Shown here piece by piece: positions 51,858 through 62,300 of a DNA stretch of 64,000 nt. Each line of letters begins with the position of its first letter. The first letter of the stretch is position 1. Origin of the DNA: Corticium candelabrum. Lineage: Eukaryota > Porifera > Homoscleromorpha > Homosclerophorida > Plakinidae. The notes beneath the pieces were generated by a model. The model was given only the letters and a program-made list of their open reading frames with translations, had not been told where the DNA came from and did not search any database. A program made the position numbers and the translations under genes. The DNA is taken from the NCBI RefSeq assembly GCF_963422355.1, contig NC_085091.1, positions 3,412,523 through 3,476,522 of the forward strand, read 5' to 3'.

Positions 51858-52430
51858 ACAACTTTATTCTGACTACAAACGTTGCGTTTGATTATCTAGT
51901 GTTCACTGTAGTTATTGCGTATTAACACTTCTGCTAAAATTCATCAATATATCCAGCTAGCGGATGATGTAATGTAGCATCTGTAACGGGACAAATACTA
52001 CTCGCAACGTCTTGCCATAGCTATCTATTTGTTCCTGTTCTCTGGTATCCTCGCTGCAACGCCTAGTTGACGTGTCATACACCGCTACTCTTCTCTGCTT
52101 GTACTCGCGAGTGCACCCACACAAACACGCGTCCTGTGCAACGAGTGTGTAGATGTTGAACGAACTGTCTAGGGCTAACCAACGCGTATCGAACGGTTAC
52201 GCTAATAGATCAAGAAGCAATAGCAGTGCAAAACCTTGGCTGGTATGCACATTGAAGTTAATTAGTCACGCTATGACAGAATGGTATATGCGACACCCAC
52301 CGCCACTTACAGCGAAAGTCTAGAGCAGATACGAAAACCAGCTTTCTATTAGATAGTACAAAAGAAGCAGCACTGATTTTCAGTAAAAAATACGATTTCA
52401 TTCACCTACAAATTAACGTTTTGGGCTTTC
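51858..52430. other. Downstream of GATM, no recognised gene
   Basis: About 570 bp without a domain-bearing frame; it includes the presumed GATM 3' untranslated region. Confidence 0.4.
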
Positions 52431-53400
52431 AGAAGATGACACTATTGATGGAATAAGCATAATGTTACAACCTTTGCTCTCTAGACGTTTGGCTCTTTGT
52501 GCAACTTCTCTAGGCATCTGATTGTTTGTAAAGCTTTTGAGGTTGTAAGGAACCACTATAGGCGGTTTTAGGCGTGGCATAGGTAACAGCAGAGCCAAAA
52601 ACAAAATGAGATGTGGGAAAACACGAACGTTACAAATGTAGCTAAATTAGGCGTTGTTTCTAAGTACTAAACCTTCACGTACAACAAAAGAAACAGCTCG
52701 CCACCGATTTTCCAGCTCACAAAAATCTACACGTCTGCTTGTTTGTGCAGCTCCTCTAGATGTCTGGTTGTTATCGTAATGAGGAAAAACATGCACGTTA
52801 CAAATGTAGTTGTTTTGAAGTGCTGGAACAAGCCAAATATCCGAAGTCGAGTAGCCTCGACGCTGGCCATCCTCACCTTACGTGACGAAGTGACTCGCGT
52901 AATCATTGTTCTGTTTGTTGGTGGGCACGTTACAAATGTACAAAGCAAAACAAGCAGATCACCACCAACTTTCCATGTCACAAAAATGTAGACGTCTGGT
53001 TGTTTCTGCAGCTTCTCTAGGCGTCTGTTTGTTTGTATAGCTTTGACCTCTAGACGTCTGATTGTTTGTGCATCTTCTCTAAACGTCTTGTAGTGGTCGT
53101 AATCGGGGAAAACATGCACGTTACAAATATAGTTGTTTCGAAGTGCTGGAACAAGCCAAATGGTACAAGTCGGAGAGCCTCGACGCTAGGCCGGCTGGCC
53201 ATCTTCGCCTTACGTGTTGAAGTAACGCGCGTGATCACGGTTCTGTTTGTTGGTGGGAAACATGCACATTACAAATGTAGAGCAAAACAAATAGCTTACC
53301 ACCGGTTTTGTAGTTCACAAGAATGTAAACGTCTCGTTCTTTGTGCAGCTTTTCTAGGCGTCTTGTTTTTTGTGCCGCTTCTCTAGCTAGACGTCTGGTT
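52430..53400. repeat. Tandem repeat, unit about 323 bp
   Basis: TGCTGGAACAAGCCAAAT occurs at 52821 and 53144; GTTCTGTTTGTTGGTGGG and ACATGCACGTTACAAAT recur at the same spacing. About two full units plus partial ones at each end, with inner subrepeats of the AGACGTCTGGTTGTTTGTGC kind. Confidence 0.8.
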
Positions 53401-53661
53401 GTTGCCTAGTAGCAGGATGACTTCACGTTCGACTATTGGTCGGTAATGACACCACTTCTCGTCTATTGGTCGGAACAGCTTCATTTGAATCTGTGCTGAT
53501 CGAGTACAAATACCGTCGGTCGGTCATTGAACGATTACTATACCCTTAGCCTGAAAATCCGAGACTCGGGTAATAAGGCAAACGTCATAGTATATATGGC
53601 TACGCCTACGCTACATAGATTCAAGGCACTTGTATAAGTTGCTATCTAGCCTAGCTTTCCG

Positions 53662-53940
53662 TACGACTAGTACCGTATTTCCTCGTTTTAGCGCCGACCC
53701 CGTATTACCGCCTGCCCGGTTTAGCGCCAGGCTGCCAGGCCGGTTCTCAAATATCCGGGTACCGCCTTCTGGAGACACGCGAACACCAAATCGTGAGAGT
53801 TGAGCAATCGATCGCCACGTGTCGCATCAATGGAGAAACGCCGTAAGCAACGGTCATTCGACGTGTCTTACAAGCTGAAAGGCCATTGAGTTCGCAGAGG
53901 AGAAATCAAGAAAGAGACTGCGAGGACGTTAAAAGTATAC
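53662..53940 (+). mobile_element. 5' end of a DNA transposon, cut off by the gypsy LTR
   Basis: Starts TACCGTATTTCCTCGTTTTA, sharing its end with elements at 58745 and 61541. At 53830 an ATG opens MEKRRKQRSFDVSYKLKG, a transposase-type N-terminus, frameshifted soon after (SRKETARTLKVY in another frame). The element stops where the LTR begins at 53941. Confidence 0.55.
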
Positions 53941-54168
53941 TGTCACGACTCGTTTAATTAAGGTGAGTTAGGGTTAGTACAGGCTAGCAGCAAAAGAAAT
54001 ACGATGAAGAGGAACCGGCGTATAGCTCACACCACTATACTCTAACAATACACGCTACTAAGTTCCTAATTATGAGTATCTATAATATACATGTTACCGG
54101 AGACTGGTGTTCAGTCATTCGACTCAAACTCCGCCCATTTCTTCAAATATGCTTGCTGACACGTAACA
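53941..54168 (-). mobile_element. 3' LTR of a Ty3/gypsy remnant
   Basis: 228 bp beginning TG and ending CA on either strand (minus strand: TGTTACGTGTCAGC ... AGTCGTGACA). A purine-rich tract, GGAGGGGAGTGG on the minus strand (54169-54181), lies directly upstream, as expected for the polypurine primer of second-strand synthesis. Confidence 0.75.
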
Positions 54169-55090
54169 CCACTCCCCTCCAAGTTAAAACATTGGGGATT
54201 CAACTTCAATTCCTAGTCACCGTCATCAAGCGAGTAACTAAGAAAATCAGCGGCGGCGATGTTGCGCACTTTGATTGTCTCGATTCGCATTCTGAGGTAC
54301 GTAATGAGCTCCAATAATCCGTCGGTAATAAAACAAGAACCTTGTCACCTTTTTTAAACTGTCGTTGTCTTGCTCTCGAGTGATAATGGCGTTTCTAATA
54401 TTGTTGTGCCTTTTGTAGTTCTTCTCTTGCTATTTGTGTGGTACGCTCAAATCTCTAAGTCATAATGATAATTAAGTAGTACGCACTTCTGTGTCATCAT
54501 CTTCATGTGTCCAGAGGTGACGAAGTATGCACATCGGTCCCCGCACTGTTCTTCCGTAGACCAATTCAAAAATGGCGAAAAGCCAGTGGACTCTTACGGT
54601 ACTTCTCGGTACGCAAATATATATAACAAAGCATTAACAAATCTATCCCACTGTCTAGGCTTTTCCGTACACAATCGTCTCAGCATCGTTTTCAGTAAAC
54701 TGTACCGTTAAATATATCCACGAGACCATTACACATAAGATGATAAGGCGTTGAAGCAAGTAGACTGATCCTAAGTAGTCTGGACACCTCCTTCAAGCAA
54801 TCTGAAACGAATTGCCTTCCTAAGTCACTCAGTACTTCCTCCGGTATTCCCAATCGGATGTGAATGTCGACGAGAGCCTCCGCTACCGTCTTTGTATCGA
54901 TGTTCTTGATAGGGATGGCTTCTGGATATCTGGTCGCGTAATCGAATAACGTAGGATATCGATGACCGCCGTCACTTGGTGGTGAGATCGGTCCCACCAG
55001 TTCGACTGCCACTCTTTTCAACCGTACGTCTATTATATGCATGTTTTGTAGCGGTACCCTACCAAAAACTCCTGTCTTGTCCGTGCGCTG
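54169..55090 (-). pseudogene. Ty3/gypsy integrase remnant
   Basis: Minus strand, from 55060 down: VGPISPPSDGG, FDYATRYPEA and VLSDLGRQFVSD, the integrase core with two of its catalytic acidic positions recognisable, then a downstream frame in the 54690-54500 region. Truncated on the 5' side near 55090, with stops. It joins through the purine tract to the LTR at 53941-54168. Confidence 0.75.
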
Positions 55091-56367
55091 ACAGAAAAAA
55101 AACAGATTTACACAAGTGAGTCACTTCTCTTATTACATCTTATTACGCAGCAGAAACAATATTATAGGCGAGCAATACAGAGGAGCTAACGCAATCACTT
55201 TGGTTAGGAAATTGCGCACTGCGGTATGCAATGCGCCGGGTCTGTAGCGTGCGGTCGATCGAGAGTGGTTGCTGCAAAATATAAGCCTGCATGCTGTACA
55301 CTACTGCAGACCCACTCAGAATGTTATAGTTCTCAATAGTAGAGGTAGTGTGGTCTTGGCTCAGTCACCTCCTTTGGAGGTTCATTACTCTTGGGGAAGG
55401 GTGAGTAAGCTAAACCTCCCACTACCCATACTACTACGCCGCCTTTCGTTTCGAGGTCTAGAACAGACAGCTGTATTTATGTACTCATTGTTGCTGTACT
55501 AGTACACTAGTACTATACTACTGCTGTTTTACTGCTGTTGCGAAGTATGTTACACGCTGAACAGCAATAGTGCAACGTTAACAGTAGGAGTTGGACGACA
55601 AAAACAGTATTACAGAAATGGCTGTCCGTTCTAGACGACGAGACAAGTGACATGCGTAGTACTGTAGTATTGAGGTAGTGGGTCACGAGTCCCTAAAGGG
55701 GCCCTGCGTGTAGCTTCCATTCAGCAAGTTTTAGTATGTGGTGCGACTGCTTCTCTAATAGTAACTAGATATTTTAGTCTACACTAAAATCTCAGTGTCA
55801 GTTAAGTTGCAGGGCTGTTATGCATACGTATACGGAAGGAAGTGCGGCTAGCAATCTACCATTCACAGTGCAAGAATGATTCTCATTAGAATCCATTCAT
55901 GTATGAGTCGATTGAAAGGAAAGGCATTAGAAGTAGCCAGTAATCTTAAAGAGAGCATGTACGACTTGCATTGCAACAATGCCATGTAGCTTTAGAATCC
56001 TACCGAAGCAACCACTCGACCGTCTCGTCAATGAAATAGGCTAGTTCACAAAATGACCATATGATCATGACATTTGTCTGTAGTTAAGCACATAATGTTT
56101 GCTGAGCGTGGAAAACACGCACAAATCTGTCAGGCTATGTCAATAAATTGTAAATCAACGCAAAAAATTTGATATATAAAAATTCTGAACAAAAATCAAG
56201 ACATTGTACATTTACAAAAGAGTCAGAACTCAAAACATACACAAAAGCACAACGCAAGATAGACAAGTTCACACATACTGGTACACGTACGTACCCTAAC
56301 AACAAAGATCATTAGAATTATCATAGTGGTCCCTGATTGGCAGATCTGATTTAAAATCACTCCATCA
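55091..56367. other. Intergenic, no recognised gene
   Basis: About 1.28 kb between the gypsy remnant and the cadherin stop codon. No gene or paired inverted repeat recognised. Confidence 0.4.
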
Positions 56368-59300
56368 TCATTGCAACACATCAACATCTGTACTTTGATA
56401 TGCTGATTTACTGTGTGTTCCTACATCATCATCATCAATGTCAAGTTCGAACAAATTGTTTACATAAACACCCGACAAGGGTTCATTTTGTTTAGAGACT
56501 TCGTTTTTGTCTTTCGCTCTAATCTGCCTCAAGTTCTTCCTTCTTTTGTGTAGGCAATAAAGCAGCAAACCTACAAGCCCAGCAATGACTAGTACACAAA
56601 ACACGACAGGCCAGATGAAATCCATCAAGCTAGTATTCTTGCTGCTATCTGCTGGTGCCGCGTTCAGACAATCAAGACAATGAATAGGCGGGGGTTGGTG
56701 ATTCGGATCATTTGCGGACTTTTCCACAGCAGCGCAAATCAGATCGTTGTGATCCAATGATGTCGAGTGAAGACAATTCTGGTTCAAGCCCTCGATCACA
56801 CTATAGGGACCAACCGCTTTGTTGTTGATCATCACCACAAAGTGAACGGCCGTGCTGCCGTCCGACTGCGTAGAAACGCTTGTGATATAGACGGAAGAGA
56901 CGGGAACATGGTAGTTCCCAATATGGCCGCCGTTGTCTGTTGGTATGTTGATATACAGATCGTTCAACAAATAGCGTTCCCATTTCGTCTTGAACGACGG
57001 GCTGTTCGCATTCACTTCGGGAGGAAACAGAATCGTGACGATGGTATCGTCTGCCACGCACACATACGGAGTGTCACCGCTTTGATGGTCGTCGTCACCG
57101 CCATTGTTACCCACATTGGCAATTGTGACGGGTTGAAGTGCAGCCGGCGGACCAGATGGATCCTGTCCGACATCTTTCTTCTCAATAACTAAAGCATTAA
57201 CCGACTTAGGAATGCAGTTCTTCTGTTGACACACGCCTGGTTGCTTGCACACGTCGAGCGGAAACGAACATCGATCACCAACCCAATAATCCGGGCACTC
57301 GCACTTGTAGTCGGCGATACCGTCCACACAAGTACCGCCGCCGCACAGCACGGCTGCGCAGTCGTCGACGTTGACGTCACACGCAACGCCAGTGTATCCG
57401 TCATCGCACACGCAAGCGTAACCGTTCACGACGTCGACACACTCTCCTCCGATGCACGGACTTGACGCGCACTCGTCGATCTCACGACTGCAGTCGAAGT
57501 TGGTGTATCCAGGCAGGCAAGCGCACGAGTAGTTGGCAATCCCGTCCGTACAGTCGCCGTAGTTGCACACGGAAGCGGCAACTAACGCCAGCGGCGCGGC
57601 AGCGCACTCGTCGATATTGCTACACGTCCGGCCGTCTCCGCTGTATCCGACGACACATTCGCAGCGACTCACACTAGACGACAGTCGGCGGCAGAGAGCG
57701 TTTTCGTCGCAGTCGGCGGTGCCGACGGCGCACGGATCCGTGCGGAGAACGTCGACGGTGATCGACGTCGACGACGCCGCCGGAGGGTTTCCGTTATCCG
57801 TCGCTTCGATTTCCAACAAATATGATGACCGAGACTCGTAGCTGATGCTGTCGTTCAGGTAAAGATACGCGACGTCGCGTATGTAAAACTCAGTAAAGTT
57901 GGCAAAACCGTCGACGTCTAGAATGCGGTAAGTGATCGTCTGATCTTCTTCCGGATTGCTCGAGCTCAACTCTGCGATCAGGTCCCCTCTCGATGCGTTC
58001 TCGTATACACCAAGAGTGTCCACCACAATAACCGGGGGTTCATTTATATTAATGACAGTGATGGTAAATGTCTGATTGTACGTCGACGGCGGGTTGCCGT
58101 CGTCGGCTACCGCAACGGTAACGTTAACGTACGGATTGTCGAGGCTCTCGAAGTCCAACACGAGCGGACGAGTGACGACGAGCCGACGGCGCGAATTATC
58201 GACCGTAAAACCGAACGACATGTCGCCGACCACGACGTACGTGTGCGTCTGTCCGACGTCTTCGTCGACCACCGACACGTCGGAGATCGGCGTGTCGACG
58301 GGAACGTCTTCGCGCACCGTCATTGACCCCGTCAGCACGATAGCCGTAATCGGGTCGTTGACGTCGAGCACTCGAATATCAAGAGACTGCGCGACGGCAA
58401 GCGGCGGAGAGCCGGAGTCGACGCACTCGACGTTGATCCAAATGTTCCCTTCCGTTTCGTAGTCGATGTTCGCATCAGGAGACACGTGTATTTCCTGTAC
58501 TGTGTCGTTGTAGGCGACGAGAGTAAAGTACTGCGAGCCGTTGAGCAGCTTGCAGTGATGCGTCTGCTCGAGGTCTTTGTCGACGACCCTCAGATTGGCG
58601 ACCCACGTGCCGGCCGGACTGTTTTCTTCAATCTCGTCTCTGTTGTGCATTACGATTCTTGACGGCGGCTCGTTCACATCCAAGACGAACACGACGACGT
58701 CGCGCTATAGTGTATACGGTTCAGTAATTGCTATCAAATTAGTTTACCGTATTTCCTCGAATAGTAACCGTGCTCGAATAGTAGCCCGTGGATCTGATCA
58801 GTTTGAAAAATAGTAACCCGTGGATCTGATCAGTTTGATAAAGTAGTAACCCGTGGATCTAATCAGTTTGATAAAATAGTAACCCGTGGATCTGATCAGT
58901 TTGATAAAGTAGTAACCCGTGGATCTAATCAGTTTGATAAAATAGTAACCCGTTTGTGATCGATTAGTACCCATGCCTTGGATGTCATAGATCAAAAGCT
59001 AACACAAAACATTAAGGGAACAAGTCTGGCAATAGAGCCACAGTCAGATGAAGACAATGATCATGATGATGCGGACATTGTGGTGAGAACACTGAGTACA
59101 CTACCAGTAACTGAATAGGGGTTACTGTGACTTGAAAGTTTTGCATGCGTTAAGAGTGTGTTCCTCTAATACTTGCTTGTAGCAACCTACCTTCGTCTGC
59201 GCCAATCAGTGTCCAATATTCGCTTAGAATAAGTGACATATCCCACTTCCGCTACATATTGTCCGGTCAATAAATCAGGCGGTATAACTGCCTGGGGCTA

Positions 59301-62300
59301 CTGGTTTATCAAAATGTGAACCAGAGTGTGAACATAACAATTGTTTGGGTACATAAAAATAGGCTACTACATGATTTCTGAAACATATCTGTCAGCCAGA
59401 ACAAACAATACAAGTGCAGACCTGAGCAAACTAAACTGAAAGTCATCCTTCTGGAAAAAATTAACCATGGTTAGCTAAGCGTTCAGCAACAGAATGATGC
59501 TCGCGCACAGAACGCTGTAAACCAGCTACAACCTGCTGCATGGTAGAAGGTGGATACGGCTTTCCACCTTGCCTCTGAACTTCATGCATAAACCGTGCAA
59601 GCCAGTAATGCATTTCTCTGTTGTTCATAACTTGCAGATCATGCACGTACCGCCCTTGGCTGCTCGTTTCTCCATTTCTTCCATGCGTTGAACACTCTAA
59701 CCGCCCATGCAGTAGCATTTATGGTGTTAAGGGAAACACGCAATCAAGAAACTTCTGAAAACTACTGGATGAAATGGGAGCTTGGAAACGAGATTGAGAA
59801 GACTGCTAATCAGAAACAACATCAATGTCTAACAATTTACTAGATTCCAAAAAATCAATAACTGGCAATTCTGCTGTTTCAATGCCCAAGTCGATTTCAG
59901 CCTACGTAAGGCTGAGGCAAGCATGGTCATCACTAAAAATTTTGCTACACAACTGACTTGAATTTCACGCCTAAAGGATATATCAACGCCTCAGCTGGGT
60001 ACTACAAGCTGGTTATAGACCTTCTGGCAAGTGTATAAACAAAATACACCCCGCTCTGCCCAACTCGTTAGTAATCAGGCTTCGCTCTCGTGCCAACTCG
60101 TGGGCAGAGCGGGGTGTATTTCGTTTATACACTCGCCAGCAGTCTATAACATATACTTGTTTAAGCTCTTTACTTCAACTTGAACCATATGATAGCAAAC
60201 ATTGAAAAATTGTAACCCATGCTCGATTAGTAACCCTGCTTACATAGTAACTCGTGGTTCGGATCTCGTTAAAAATAGTAACCACGGGTTACTATTTGAG
60301 GAAATACGGTAGTTAAATCTTAATTAATTTATGACCTACCTGATAAGTCAGTTGAGGAGAACCGTTGTCAGTGGTCATGATTACTATAGAGTGTGTTGTC
60401 TCCTCCTCATGGTCCAAATTGGTACCACTCGCAACCACGAGCTGATCACCGTTAATTGCAAACAGACCTACAAGCGAATTCGCATTTCATGAGCATCTAT
60501 ATATGTTATGTGCAGAGTGTGGATATGGACAAACCTACGATTTCTAGTTTGTGGGTAATTTTAGGGTTAGGGTTATAGGTTAGGGTTAGGTATGCATGGT
60601 TTGTATTGGCGATCCATGGTTTGTACAGGCAATCCATGGATTGTCCAAATCTGCGCTTTGCACACAACATATGCATCGCACCAGAGTCTGTCACAATCAC
60701 AATTGATTACCTGAGACTCCATATTGTGGGATGATGCTGTAAACATGCGACTGAAATCGGTCTTCATCGATCGTGTAGAGATTTCCGACAACGGTACCGT
60801 CAGGAGAGTTCTCATCCACACCGCTACTGTTGAGGCCAACATATCTGGGTTGATCATTAATATCAATAATGTGTATTTCAATTTTTTGGCTTGTGTGTTG
60901 AGGAGGTAGGCCGTCGTCGATTGCCATCAAGTGGAACACATACCGTGATTGATTCTCAAAATCGAACGAAATCATTGACACAATGTCAGTGTCATTGATC
61001 ATTGCGAATGGCACGAGAGCGCCTTCTTCGATCCTAAAAGTCACATTCTGTACCCAACTCTGTTCATTGTCTGGATCTATGCTCATTGCTATGCCAACCA
61101 AAAAGCCGGGATCCTTGTTTTCATCAATGGTGTAAGATGTTAGACCAACCTGAGATGGGGCCTCGTTCGTATTGAGCACTTGAATTGTAAACGATGCCTC
61201 GACATACATTTGAGGATGACCATCATCATAGCATCGAACCTTAGCAGATATTACAGATTCAAAAAATATCTTAATATCCATCGACTAACACTGACCCCAA
61301 GATAGTAAAACTCTTCTTGTTCATAATTTAAAGTTGCTTGGCTTACAACAAGAGTGCGGTTGTCTATAACCTAATACACAATGCCATTTACACTGTTTAC
61401 ATTTTCAGAGTGGAATATAAGGCAAAATTTTGGTCAGACATCGTGCTCTAGCCAAAGAGGTTGACCTGACATAAAATTTAGGCATCCAATCTTATTTCAT
61501 TTCACAATCCTTTCTTGCAATTATCGATGTCAACATTTACCGTATTTCTTTGAATAGTGGCCGCCCTCATTTTGAAGCCGCAGCTGAAGAGACTTGTTGA
61601 AAATAAAGGCCGCCCTTGGCCGCACTAATCTGCAAAGTTACTGGCCACACCCATATCGCATGCTTCCATATGCTTCTGCATCAATCTCATCCTATTACAT
61701 GCACTCGTCTATCAATTATAACATAATAGTTGTGGCGTTTACGGCTAAACCTGCCAAGTTGGCACCTTCAAAAGTGGCCAACTATGTCAATTCAAAGAAA
61801 TGTGACGTTTGAGTACCAATGTGTCATGGTGTTAAGTAGAGACATAAAAACAGAGGCCGCCCTCGCTTAGAGGCCACATTTCCATAACCTTGTTAAGAAA
61901 TAGAGGCTGCGGCCACTATTCAAAGGAATACGGTAGTTCACAATTCTTTATTTTTTGCATCATATTCACTACTGTATTTACTTGGTATCAAAATAAAACT
62001 GTCACAGTATTACAGTATTGACATTGATGCATCACGCTTCTGGAGATCATTAAATCTACAATTAGATTTTGCCTGCTGCTTCAGTTAGTTGTCTAGACTT
62101 TTGGGTCACTCATTGATTCCCTACCATCCATGCAATAACTATTACACCTTGGTCAATCATGTAGGGATGTCCGACAAAAGCAAAAATGTAGTCAGCCATG
62201 AACACCAGTTGGTCTGTCAATGACCAATGACTAACCATTATACTCCACTCTGCTGTTTACATTTACTCACACAGCACTAGGTTGGGACAAATGTGTCATC

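Larger units (their letters stand above)
58745..60311 (-). mobile_element. Element with TACCGTATTTCCTCGAATAG ends and a tyrosine-recombinase-type ORF
   Basis: About 1.57 kb in a cadherin intron. Left TACCGTATTTCCTCGAATAG is inverted at the right as TATTTGAGGAAATACGGTA; the inner part GTAACCCGTGG / CCACGGGTTAC also pairs. It contains a 33-bp satellite at the left and, at 59718-59461 on the minus strand, NREMHYWLARFMHEVQRQGG with YPPSTMQQVVAGLQRSVRE. That resembles the N-terminal segment of Crypton-derived tyrosine recombinases (the ZMYM/QRICH1 type). The ORF has only 85 codons and is truncated. Confidence 0.6.

Noticed and set aside
56767..58813. Several plus-strand frames over the cadherin exon
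   Set aside because: Antisense of a clear cadherin/EGF coding exon; no domain of their own.
58785..58955. Regular 33-bp repeat considered as a CRISPR array
   Set aside because: Units are contiguous with no unique spacers, and the DNA is eukaryotic.
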